From the NCBI GenBank assembly GCA_019828545.1, contig JACVRA010000022.1:310001-374000 (forward strand): a DNA stretch of 64,000 bases. The letters run 5' to 3'. The notes under the pieces are model-generated. The model made no database searches. It had not been told where the DNA came from and saw only the letters and a list, made by a program, of their open reading frames with translations. A program made the translations under genes and the position numbers. The stretch is from Paracamarosporium sp. OC-R06-R3 (Eukaryota > Ascomycota > Dothideomycetes > Pleosporales > Didymosphaeriaceae). The first letter of the stretch is position 1. Every line of letters starts with the position of its first letter. Shown in pieces: positions 21,897 to 35,593 of this stretch.

Positions 21897-22424
21897 CATA
21901 AAAGAGTTCGGGTCCTCCAGGAATCCCGTAGTGCGAAAGGTCTATACAGAAGGCGTTGGATTCGTAAGGTCTTCTGTGCGCCAGGACGAACCAGGGGTCC
22001 CCACAGGGCGGGTCGCGGTCGGAGTACGCATTCTTGGCTCTGCGCGTTATTTCAAGTTGTTTCTCGATGCACAGGCAGGCCATGAGAGACTGTCAACCAC
22101 TAAACATAGATTGTGACGGGCTAAGCTCGTCAAACGGAGGAAATTTTCTTTCTTTACTCGCTCACCGCGAGACATAGGGTAATAGTAATCTGAAAGGTAG
22201 AATTGTGAAAAGAGATATCAGGGGGTGGCGGCATGGTATTCTTTACTGGATGTTCAGATAGACGGCTTTCTTCTACTTCGGGATAGATTGGACTTTGGTA
22301 GAGTAGTGCGAGCATGTCATCTTTAGCGATAGTATCTTCTTTGAGGTTCAACGTGTTCAGGTAGATGCAGATGAGACGGGGCGCGGATCAACCTCGAGCC
22401 GTGCCTCCACGGGGCGGCCATGTT

Positions 22425-22442
22425 GCGGGGCGGCAGCCCCAC
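22425..22442. promoter_or_regulatory. Pair of CreA-type GC boxes (inverted)
   Basis: GCGGGG at 22425-22430 and CCCCAC at 22437-22442 both fit SYGGRG, the binding consensus of the carbon-catabolite repressor CreA/Mig1, in opposite orientation 6 bp apart. About 1.05 kb upstream of the MFS start. Such short motifs occur by chance. Confidence 0.25.
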
Positions 22443-23388
22443 AAATCCCATCTTGATGTCTGGAGACGGCTGCAACGTTAGTGCTCCTCCACACTCCTTT
22501 GCCGCGCTATATCTTTCCTTTGCGCGTATGTTCGACAAAATCCCGGCGGTTGACTTTGCCCGAGGTTAACTTGCTGGCGAGTCGATCTAGGTCAACGTTC
22601 ACCCGCACGTTCATGCGTCTTGGGCAGCAGCCAGGGGCTCGCTCTGCAACCATGCCTCGGGCAAAACAACCTCGTGCCGATGCCCGTGAGAATCGGCGGT
22701 AGTGTCTTGTATTGAGAGCATAGTCAGCGGCATGGTTGCACAACAGCGCGCACATAAGCGGCACCGCTGACAAGTGACATTATCCGCAGCCTGGGCCCTC
22801 AAACTGATTGCACAAATCCTCTGGTTAAAGGTCAGATAACGCCCGCCGTCCAACCGACCAGGCCGTTCCACTTTACATTCGCTTCCCTTGCAAAGGTGCA
22901 TGGAGAGTCCAATCTCTGCCGGCCGAGTCGTCTCTTCGTCCGTCTTCGAGCAGTAAAATCATGACCGCATGCCGCGAAATGGCAGGGCTACTCGCGGATA
23001 CTTCCTCGTTCCGCTCCGCCAAGCAGCTGGCGTTTACGAAAAACTACAAGTGCTCCGCTCCACCCTTGTCAGCCAAGTCTAGACCCCGCATCAAGCAGCC
23101 ATTATGAGGATACCGTTGGACCGGCCCACATGGCTTTCACTCCTCCTGTGGATTCGGCAGAAAGTGATATGCATCCTTACGCCCCGTTATTGTAAATCAA
23201 TTCGTGCACAAGGGCCAGCAGACGGCGAATAGCGGCGCGTTTAAAGCAGCCACGCGTCCGAGACAAGACCCTCTGTTCCTGTGGCTAGCTTTCTATACAA
23301 CTGCCGGTTTTGTTGACCAGAGCTCTTGTACGCCATCCGAAGTACAGGGACGCGAACGGGCACCGTGTGTGTATATGTGGAGGAGTCT

Positions 23389-23407
23389 CCCCGGATCTTC
23401 TCCCCAC
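23389..23407. promoter_or_regulatory. Pair of CreA-type GC boxes near the MFS start
   Basis: CCCCGG (23389-23394) and CCCCAC (23402-23407) fit the reverse of SYGGRG and lie 80-100 bp before the ATG at 23489, just downstream of a TATA-like GTATAT at about 23371. Suggests carbon repression of the permease; motif evidence only. Confidence 0.3.
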
Positions 23408-23488
23408 ACCCGTACTGCTAGCGCACAGATCAATTTTACAGAAAAATTTGCGCCGTGGTAGGATTTCCGTCCTCGTTGTACATCCAAA

Positions 23489-25433
23489 ATGGCGACTGCG
23501 GCGGAACCGGCTCTCGATTTCTACGGGAACGATGCTAAGGTGGAAGCAGACAACGCAAAAGTAGAGAAGATTCTCTGTGAGTCTCCTGCCTATGGATCCA
23601 TACGTATGCTTATGTTAAGGCAGATAATGAGCAACCCGCGGATAGCAACGCGAGCGGTTCTGTCGAAGGATTTGTCTGGACAGAAGAAGAGGAACAGGCT
23701 GTTCGTTGGAAGCTGGACAAGGTCATTGTACCCTTGACCACCTTTTTGTACCTGCTATGTTTTCTGGATCGGTAAGTTCAACTCTCGATTGAAACAGAAA
23801 GTCTCCATTATCGCCTCATCTTTACTCTGAGAGGACAATGCTTGCGTGCCTGCCCACGGATTCGATCTTTGCAACCTGCTCGACTATCTATTACGTTTTT
23901 AGAAGCATCTTTGAAATTGACTGAAGACAGTGCAAATGTCGGAAATGCGCGTATACAGGGCATGGCGACAGACCTCAATTTGGTTGGTGTCCGATTCAAC
24001 TGGGTCACGTCTATATTCTATATCATCTACATTTTTGTCGAGGTACCCAGCAACATCCTGCTCAAGATGATCGGCCCTAAGTACTACCTTCCGTTGCTGG
24101 TCTGCGGCTTCGGTCTCGTTTCCATGTGCTCAGCGTTCGTCCAGAGCTTCGAAGGGTTGTTGACTGCTCGCGCATTCCTTGGAATATTCGAAGGGGGTGT
24201 CATGCCGTAAGTTTGCCACCGACTTGTCAGTAATTGGCTAATACTCAACGCCGTCTTAGTGGCATTGCCTTCTTTATCACCTGTTTCTACAAGCGACAAG
24301 AGTTGCTGTTACGTGTTGGTATTTACGTCTCGGCAGCTTCCCTTGCCGGTGCCTTTGGCGGTCTCCTCGCTACTGTGTAAGTCTTCGTCCAGTCAGTAGC
24401 TCCCTACTATACTAATCCATAGTAGCCTTGCCCGCATCCCACCGTGGGGCACATCAACAATGATCATTCACACATGGCGAAACATCTTCTTTTTTGAAGG
24501 TCTCTTCACAATCATCGTCGGTCTAGGTGCACCATTCTTTATGCCGAAGAGTCCTCAAGAATGTTGGTTCTTGAACGAGCGCGAGCGCCGGATTGCAGTG
24601 GAAAGGCTCGTCATGAAGAACAGCGCCGATGAAAACGAGAAGGTCCAACCCCATCATGTTACTCGATCGTTCTTGAACATCAACAACTACATTTGTGCCC
24701 TTGGGTTCTTTTTAATCAACATTACTGTTCAGGGTATTTCGCTCTTTTTGGTAAGCTCTGAGATCCTGGGTTTTAGCAGGAACGAAACTGACAAGTCCAG
24801 CCTACGATTTTGAGCGACCTCGAGTGGACTGCAACAAAGGCCCAGTTGTATTCCGTTCCTCCTTATGTGTGCGCCTGCGTCGTCGCTATCGCCGTCGCAT
24901 TTGTTTCGGACAAAGTGAATCGTCGCGGAATCTTCCTTGCAGCGTTCACTCTTCTCGGCATAATTGGCTTTGCGATTCTACGATGGGCAACTAACCCTAA
25001 TGTTCGATACATGGGTGTCTTCTTCATCACACTAGGTGCCTTCCCAGGTGGTCCGGGTTTCTTGTCATGGGCTATGAACAATGCGTCGGGTCCAGCTATA
25101 CGTGCTGTTTCTGGCGCTTATGTGGTTACACTGGGAACTGCTGGAGGTGTTCTTGCTACATGGTAAGTTAGGTATCTATACTGTAAAACGTGGCTAATCT
25201 TACTTTTCAGGACTTATGTCGCGAAGGATGCTCCGAGATACCATACCGGACATACTATCAACCTTGCAGGTCAAATCGGTGTTTTGTTTCTGTCGCTCGC
25301 AGGCATCGCTTACTGCAAGTGGGAAAACAGACAGCGTGACCTAGGCAAGCGTGATCATCGTCTCAACGGCCTCAGTGAAGCCGAAATCAAGGATCTGGGG
25401 TACCGCCACCCAGCATTTCGCTACATTACTTAG
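23489..25433 (+). CDS. MFS anion:cation symporter (Dal5/Tna1/Fen2-like permease)
   Basis: Seven exons, 23489-23576, 23624-23771, 23931-24206, 24260-24376, 24426-24750, 24801-25162 and 25211-25433, joining in frame to 512 residues. Introns are 47-53 bp except the second (159 bp). The protein has a cytosolic N-terminus with WTEEEEQAVRWKLDKVIVPL, the loop CFLDRANVGNARIQGMATDL, the first-half motif YIFVEVPSNILLKMIGPKYY, and 12 predicted helices. These are the hallmarks of the fungal ACS family (allantoate, nicotinate, pantothenate, biotin precursors and related organic anions). The substrate cannot be told. It lies head-to-tail after the dicarboxylate transporter. Confidence 0.9.
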
Positions 25434-26227
25434 GTACCGAGGAATGGTCCAAACAAATTCCACTGGACGCTCTTAGTTTTTCGATACCTGCAACTTATAA
25501 GATATTCAACATGTCGCGAAAGAATTCATTGTAAATCTATACGTTGAATAACACGTCCTTCTACATGTGCACAGAGAGTGAAACACGCATTGATGGTTGC
25601 CATTCATTGTGGGATACGTGGATAATATAGCGGCAGAACCTGTCTACGCTATTCTACCAACAGTCATAATATGTTTGCGTCGTCGATCTTGACCAAGTCT
25701 CCAGCTCACACTTCGTAACAACGGACAAGTCTCCAGCAACAGATAAACATAGAACAAATACATACCTGCGTGCGGACCCCAAAAGTCTTCGAACACGTTT
25801 GCCTATAATGAATGCGCACGAACGACACCCAAAGGACCAAAGGCTCTTCGTTTGATGCTTTCCTATATTCTTATCAGCAGGGCAAATGTCCGAGTCTGGT
25901 TACTGTCAGTCGTGCTTGAAGACGATGACAAGGCAGTAATTGGATGTAGCAAGGATGCTTGACACGGCGAGCATGTAGAGCAATGCCTGTTAAAACTGCA
26001 AAATTTATAAATTGGTATACTAGAGACATGCTAAGCTCGTAGTAAAGTCGCGCGTATGGACGGGTATAAGAAGTGTATACAAGAATCGGAACAAAACATG
26101 TGTACCGCCGCGTCACACCTCCCCCGACCCCATGCTAATACCATCTATCAGACAAAATTGAGATATATCATGCAAAATATTCCGAAACGCCACGTAAATG
26201 CCATGCTGGGAGAGAGCTGCGTAACTT
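25434..26227. other. Intergenic between convergent genes, 794 bp
   Basis: Contains the 3' regions of the MFS gene and the hexosaminidase gene. AT-rich; no gene seen. Confidence 0.4.
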
Positions 26228-29297
<3,070 letters not shown>

Positions 29298-30572
29298 TCA
29301 CCTGTCCTGCGCATCATGTGCAACGTCTTGCCCGGCGCCGGAGTCAATGTGAGCATTCGCCTGGCCTTCTACCTGTGGTGTATCGTGTGCTGTGCCGTCC
29401 GTGGTGTTTAGAGGCGCTTCGCCGCCCTTGATCCTGCTCCAATCTGGAGCAGGCACGCTGAGTAGACGACATATGTCCTTCCGTCTCTGTCTGAAGTCAT
29501 TGTATAGCTGTTTCCAGATGGTCCTCTCCGCACATGTCCCCTCATGGCTGCCGTCGCAGCTAGGCTGTATCTCGGCCAGTCCCTCAGCAGGCCACATTAT
29601 CCACGGCTTGGGCAGCGGCCAGTCGCTGAAGTGTACGAGCTTGGCCTCCTTGAGGACCTTCTCCGGGTCCCACGCCTCGAACGTATTCCCAAGGTATGCC
29701 GAATGATTGCGTTGCCGGAACTCACCCGTCAGCAGGGCGTAGGGCCTATGCGGCAGCACCATTGCACTGTGCTCGAACCGGTCGTTAACCAATTCCATAT
29801 CGAATTTGTGCGCGTTGACAAGTGCAGGATTGCCGCCTCCCGTGATTGTATCCTTGAAGCGCTGAAACTCGTCCGCGTCGGGCTTTATGACCATAAGAAG
29901 AGACGTGAGCGGCTGCGGGAGCGACTCGTACCAGTACGCGCGTGGCATTGCAATGGGCGTGGGAGGTAGCGCGAAGAGTTCGTCGAGCGAGGAGAGCAGC
30001 GTGATGTCCGAGTCGAGCGCAATCACGCGGTCATAGGACGTGAGGGAAAAGGCCATGAACTTGGTAACCGACTTGTCCCAAGTGCCCGTCCATTCATCTG
30101 TAAGGCGCCGCTGTCAGTGCTCCGTCTGGAAAGCGCCATGCAAGGGAGACGGGCACCTGTGCAACGTACCTGTTGTCCGACCCTCGACGCTGAGCAGCGT
30201 GATGGGGTGCAGCTTTGCCTTGTACTTATCGCGCGCCATGACCAGCAACTGGCTGTCCCGATCTTTCGAGTCTGCAATCACCGTATCCCAATGCTTGGGG
30301 TAGAACAATACACGGTCTGCTTTACTGCCGTACTTGGCCAGCGCATCCAGCAGCAGCAGCGCATGGCACAGCGTTGCGCTGTCTGTCGCGTACAGGCTGT
30401 ATGCATGCTTCAGTCTCTTGCCGTCGTCGTACGTAGGTTGACGTGGGTATAGTAGCCAACATGCCAAAAGGAAGATGCCAATGTATATCCAAAAGCGGCG
30501 CCGCCATCGCAATGGCTGCTGCTCGCCGTCCCTCACAAACCGTGGAAGCTCATCTGAGCGCCGTCGACGCAT
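29298..30572 (-). CDS. Type II membrane glycosyltransferase, GT8 family (Gnt1-like)
   Basis: Two exons, complement(join(29298..30097,30170..30572)), 400 residues; the 72-bp intron (GTACGT...TTACAG) joins VEGRTT to DEWTGTWDKS. A short basic cytosolic tail is followed by one membrane anchor (FWIYIGIFLLACWLLY, about 27-42), the layout of a Golgi type II enzyme. The DXD motif D163-S-D165 in RVIALDSDITLL binds the metal-nucleotide sugar, and HFSDWPLPKPW near the C-terminus matches the family's H.....KPW element. Yeast Gnt1, an N-acetylglucosaminyltransferase of the Golgi, has this organisation. Donor and acceptor here are not known. The last 40 residues are hydrophilic and unconserved-looking. Confidence 0.8.
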
Positions 30573-31254
30573 TCTATATGAAAAGTAAGAATGCTAGCCT
30601 TCATGGCGGATGCACGACGCTTTGTACAGTCAGCGGAGTTCGGAGGCGTTGCGCAACAAGCTGGCCAAAGCTTGCACGTGATTTTGACATTTCCCGGGGG
30701 GAGGACGAATTACGGTAACTCAATCTCACAAAAACACACCTTTTGGCATGATATTACGCTCTCAGTACCATATCGTATTCTATGTCTGAGCTTTGGTAAA
30801 TTGGACAGAGAAGGACTATACCTTTCTTCACTTCATATATTATTTCATAATTGTCATGAAAGAGAAGAGTAAAATGTGAGGCGGTTTTATTGTTCGATAG
30901 ATTATGCTGGTTCTGACAGACACAGAAGACTTATGGGTCATTACACCAGGTGGCCATTCAAACGCAACGATGCACGAGCTGGCAGAACAAGTGTATAGTT
31001 ATCACGGCTTGCATTGCGATCGCCTCAGCCAAAACGTGTGGCGGGGCGAGGTATCATTACTCCAAAAGGCCCATCTAAACCCATGACATCCGATGTTCAC
31101 TTTTGCATTCGACACCGCTAACGCCCAAGCTGTGCAGCAACGCCCTCTGGGATTTCACTCCCATCAAAGGCAATTCATCCTCATTCAAGCTACGTAGAGC
31201 CCTTTATCCCTTGATCGTCCCATCGTTACGCCATTCCTTTCGTTTTACGCACAT
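30573..31254. other. Intergenic, 682 bp
   Basis: Upstream of the GT8 gene and downstream of RPL12. AT-rich, no supported gene. Confidence 0.4.
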
Positions 31255-31856
31255 TTACTCCTCGGGAATCTCAATCTCGCCCGACTCGATGTCGTCGGAG
31301 ATGTCCTTGGGGCTGCGACCATCGACCTGGCATCCAGTGCTGAAAGCAGTTCCGAGGATCTCCTTGACGGTACCCTTCAGGTCCTTGGCCATAGACTTGA
31401 AGCGCATAGTGCGGGCGATGTTGATGATCTCATCGAGAGGGATGCTCTTGGTGTGCTTGATGTTCTTCTCCTTCTTCCTGTCACGCGGGGGCTCCTTGAG
31501 GGCCTTGATGACAAGCGATGAGGCGGAGGGAACGACGGAGACCTGGGCTTGACGGTTCTGGATGGTCAACTTGACCGTGACACGGAGACCCTTCCAGTCA
31601 CCAGTGGCCTTGGCGATATCTTCACCGACCTCTACGTGGTGTTAGCTATGCCATTGTGTATGCTTCCATTTACGGCATACGTACTCTTGGGCGAAAGACC
31701 AAGGGGACCGATCTTGGGGGCGAGCGCAGAGGAGGCACCGACTTCACCACCAGTGGCTCGCAGGTGGATGACCTTGACCTCGGAGGGATCGAATTTGGGA
31801 GCTGCACATGTTTAGCCGGGCTGTAGCAGCCGATCAGAGGGACGATACTCACGCAT
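31255..31856 (-). CDS. RPL12: 60S ribosomal protein L12 (uL11)
   Basis: Three exons, complement(join(31255..31631,31685..31801,31853..31856)), exactly 165 residues, the standard length. The first exon is only four bases (ATG C); introns are 51 and 53 bp with GTGAGT...GTGCAG and GTACGT...CGTAG. The mature start [15 protein letters not shown] and the segments [20 protein letters not shown] and [20 protein letters not shown] are uL11 hallmarks. The protein forms the base of the ribosomal P-stalk with the GTPase-associated rRNA. The proline- and lysine-rich N-terminus is a known methylation target in yeast. Confidence 0.97.
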
Positions 31857-32187
31857 GGCTAGTGCGGGAGGTAGTCTGTCTCGACTGATCCGGGTTTCTT
31901 GAAGGGAGAGGGAGGTTGAAGAAAAAAGTTCGACGTGCAGCGCGAGAGGTGATTTTGGAGGGGATGCGTGGGTGGGCCGACTTAAGCGAGGCGCCTTCCT
32001 CTTTCCGTCGTCCTAACTCACGCGCTACAGAACGTTCATCCAATACTTCCTCGCCACTTCGCGTTCGAAGTATCCATGGAATCAAGTCGAGCGTAGTACA
32101 TGAAATGTCCCGCAAAGATCGTGATACATAAAGACACAGTTACACTTTGTTTGCTACCTCCCGTCTCGCTCCGATTTTGCCCATTGC
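31857..32187. promoter_or_regulatory. RPL12 promoter region
   Basis: A 331-bp gap between the RPL12 start and the 3' end of the broken methyltransferase gene (both minus strand). I see no strong named motif. Confidence 0.4.
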
Positions 32188-33244
32188 TTACTTCGTCGCA
32201 GCAATGATACTCAATCTGAACGAATGTGTGTATGTCGTGATGCTTTTGATCTTCAAGCCCGCCTCGAACAGCAATTTCCGCCACTGCCTTTCAGTACGCT
32301 CCATCGAAGAAAACTGCACCATCATTACGAGGTCCGTTTGCGTCACGAACCACTCGACCTTTGTATCCCGTACCACAATCTCGTCCAACAATAGCGTAGA
32401 ATCCTCAGTCATAGTACCCACCACGTTTCTCAAAATCTCAAGACACTTGTCGTCGGCGTGGTCATGCATGATAGCCCGAAGGTAGTAATACTTCGCGCCT
32501 GTCTTGCACTAATAGGCCCTCCTACAGATCAATGTCACGGCTCACCTCTAATCGGCTGCTTTGTGAAGAAATCATACGCGATTACATCAATGTCCTTCGG
32601 TAACTGAGCTTCTTTCCCTACGCCTGACAAGTCTTGTAATACAACCTTGCCCCTCAGCGCCGGCCATCTCTCCCTCAGTACGACGCACTGCTGTCCCGTT
32701 CCGCCTCCCACGTCCACAAACAGTGGCTTCTCTGCCAGCCATCGCTCGGCTTCTTTGTCCAACGTGAGGAACGAAAAATAATCTTTCACGCCTGAACGCT
32801 GCGCATACATAAAACGATTGAAGTGTGTGCGGTGCTCCGGATGCTCTGCGAGCCAATCCCACAGTGAAAGCTTAGTTTTCCAAGCCGTATTGAAGGGAGT
32901 GTCATAGAGATTGGTAGGGTTTCTATAGGAACGGGCAGCGAGGAAAGAAGGAGTCGCAGCATAAGCGGGACTAGAACCTCGCAAGATTACCTACCAAGCA
33001 AGACCATATCTGCACCGGTGGTCTCGGCTATATCGTTAAGCTTCAACGGACGGTCGGCGTCTACTAGCTTGTTGAGAAACGGTGTACCGACTGCGTAAAT
33101 GAGCCATTGCATGGTTTCTTCCGGCGTCTCAAGGGTATATTGAAGGTTTCTCGGTGTATCAATTGTACGCCGTCTCAAAGCTTCGTCTGCAGTTTGCGCG
33201 AGCTTGTGTACCTCTTCGGTGGCTGTCTTCAAAATGGCGTCCAT
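32188..33244 (-). pseudogene. SAM-dependent O-methyltransferase, broken
   Basis: Piece A (32990-33244) starts with ATG and codes the N-terminal dimerisation part to DMVLLGR, then meets TAA at 32987-32989. Piece B resumes one frame over (ILRGSSPAYAATPSFLAARS, to 32546) and includes the SAM-binding glycine motif FVDVGGGTGQQC. An intact 47-bp intron (32499-32545) leads to piece C (32188-32498) with RAIMHDHADDKCLEIL and LLDEIVVRDTKVEWF. Family members have about 40 more residues (the winged-helix end) between LLGRILR and the AAxPxFL segment; these are missing. A 20-bp GT..AG stretch (32971-32990) separates the frames but is far too short to be a spliceosomal intron. I read this as an internal deletion with loss of frame. 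Confidence 0.7.
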
Positions 33245-35593
33245 TTTACTACTATGGGCTGTTGATTGCTATAAGACATTTCTTATGACGATATGTTTTA
33301 CGGACAAGACTGTGGAAGTATAATAAAAACTCAGTGGCAGTACATGTCAGATCCATTCAACGGCCGATGCCTATCAAAGGCGCTGGCGTCTCATATGGAA
33401 ATAGACCAAATGATCAAGGTGGGACGAGTGCTCGACACCTGTCGTTAAGGAATTAGGGGCTCAGACAAACAATATACATTGCGGCGTAACTCATCAGCAG
33501 GCAATTCTGCACTACCAATCAGCCAAGCTAATTTCGTCTCACCTTCCTGACTTCGTCCCATTATACAAAGCTTTGATGTGCCATCCTTGTCGCAATCTGA
33601 CATACGTACTGAGCCCCAAGCACAGGGACGTTAGACGCTTGAGAGCTTGTTATCAGACCGGCACTGATGCCTATTTTATGCAACCATCTATGTCGTGTCC
33701 CACAGATCGCGTCAATGCTCATTACGCGTGCATGGAGTGCATGCATTATCTGGGTAGCACTCGCGGCGCGTCGTAGACACCACTAGTTCAGCGGGCACGT
33801 GCTGCAAAGCCTTTCGTGCAGCCAACCACGCCTTATCGTTACTTGAAGACAGGAGACTCGACCAATCGAAATTTGGTGGCTGTAAACATGATATTCGCGC
33901 TACCGCGGCGCGTGAATGGCGCGCGTTCGCGGTCAAGAGAGGCTTCTGCAGCCCCAATTGTATCATAGTCCTACGCTAACCCTGATCATAACAAACCTAT
34001 TGGATTCTATTGGCCTGCTCGCGATTACTCACTGACCTGCTTGTGAACCGTGCTAGCAGGTCAACCTGACCTGAGTTTTGCCTCGGCTGACTTGAGAGTT
34101 GATTAGTCTTATACTCTAGCCCAAGACTTACTAGTCGTAATCACACTAATCCCAAATCCACAATCGCTAGTCTCATAACAGTCTTTTAAACGAGTGAACT
34201 GACCTGACAAAGTCAAATTATACAAGTAGCTTTCCTATATAGGTAAAGTCAAGTCAGATAACACTAAATTCAAGTCAGGTTGACCTGAAGCCTGCCGTGA
34301 ACACTTGCTCGCATGAGTACAACCCGAAAAGTAGTCAAAACTGACGTGCAAGTCAATAGTGCTCTACCTAGGACTTAAAGCTCTAGATGCAGTGGTCTTG
34401 AAAGAGCTGACCATTTCTGCGTTAAAGTCGCGCCGCTGGGCTGCTCCAGCCCGGCACTCTGTACCTATGTCCAAGGCATCGACACCGGTGACTGTTCGAT
34501 TGAGTCTTGCGATTATCGCTGAACTTATGTTTACCTTCAAGTCGATCATCCGCATGCTACCAGATTAACTGCGTCCCTCCTTGCAGTTGTCTTTTCGTGA
34601 CCAGTAACGAAAGCATGGGAACGGCAATAACAGTTCCTTCTCGCCCACCGCCGCCACCTAGTGGAGATGTAACTCATTTTGTTGCCATGTACTGGATTGA
34701 AGTATCCTTAGCTATCACTGTCGTCGTCTTATTGTGGATTGTTCGGCGTACCAACCGCAGGCTATGGGTCTGATGATTGGGTGATGTCAGTCACTCTTGT
34801 AGACACTCATTACCAACCTGAAGCACAACCATAACGGGATGAATCTCAAAAATTAGTGTATTCATGAAATCATACACATAGACAAATTGCCTGGTGATGT
34901 TTTTCTTGTGTTTAGAGTTCTTCTCCTTTCCTGTCTTTTTATTTTCTAGTGTGATGTTTGGGTTAGTTTTTCACATATACAACAACACATCAAAACAAAA
35001 AGAAAAATCACAACATCACAACACCACATCCAAATATGCCAAAACTTCGTATATACACCTCAAGATACCCAAGTATTTCAATGCAGTCATTTTAGCGACG
35101 GAAATCGACCATTCAATGGATGCGCAGGGCAAAAGCTCCAGTAGCTGTTGTCCACAGACAAGGAGCATCTCCACCAAATCCCACGCAAAGCGAGAACAGC
35201 AACACCAATTTTATTGACAGACACAAGATGTAATTGAGGTCAAAAGAAGGATTTGTAATATATCAGACCGATATCAAAGCCTCGCAATGGCAAAACCGAC
35301 AAGTTCGCATCTAACGCGACATTGAATGCAGCACACTAACTCTCTAAACCCCAAATACCAGGATTATGCAGTGAACACGGGAAACCTCTTAAAACCAAAC
35401 TAGCTCGTATATATTTTTTCCCCACCCTGTCTTACTCATACAGCATATCAATCCCAACACAGCCAGCCCCGCGGCGCATTAACACTGACCAGCTGGAGCT
35501 AAATTCATATACAGCCATCCCCACCCAACGATGCACAGGTTATGAGAAAAGCGCACAACAGAGAACAAAGAGAAATGAGATCAAACACTATAT
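33245..35593. other. Gene-free 2.3-kb stretch
   Basis: AT-rich, containing the inverted-repeat element at 34041-34306 and, near 34.9-35.1 kb, A/C-rich and T-rich tracts that partly mirror one another. The short frame at 34359-34568 has no recognisable features. The last 200 bp are the 3' region of KGD2. Confidence 0.45.
34041..34306. mobile_element. MITE-like element with imperfect terminal inverted repeats
   Basis: The left arm TTGTGAACCGTGCTAGC then CAGGTCAACCTGA (34041-34069) is mirrored at 34275-34306: TCAGGTTGACCTG (34275-34287) is the exact reverse complement of 34057-34069, and the outer parts (GTGAACCGTGC versus GTGTTCACGGC read on the other strand) match imperfectly. The interior is AT-rich, without an ORF, and repeats short AAGTCA/TGACCTGA words. 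Size, arms and lack of coding capacity fit a non-autonomous DNA transposon. A target-site duplication is not clear; TGCTCGC occurs near both ends (34015-34021 and about 34305-34311). Confidence 0.45.

Larger units (their letters stand above)
21897..23488. other. Intergenic, 1.6 kb
   Basis: Downstream of the TDT gene and upstream of the MFS gene. Contains GC-boxes noted separately (22425-22442, 23389-23407). Short frames show no recognisable protein. Confidence 0.4.

Noticed and set aside
31103..31552. 149-codon plus-strand frame opposite RPL12
   Set aside because: Antisense to a certain ribosomal protein gene with no independent features.
32971..32990. 20-bp GT..AG stretch in the methyltransferase gene as an intron
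   Set aside because: Too short for the spliceosome (all other introns here are at least 43 bp), and removing it still leaves the winged-helix segment missing.
34359..34568. 69-codon frame next to the inverted-repeat element
   Set aside because: No motif, and it lies in an AT-rich gene-free stretch; likely chance.
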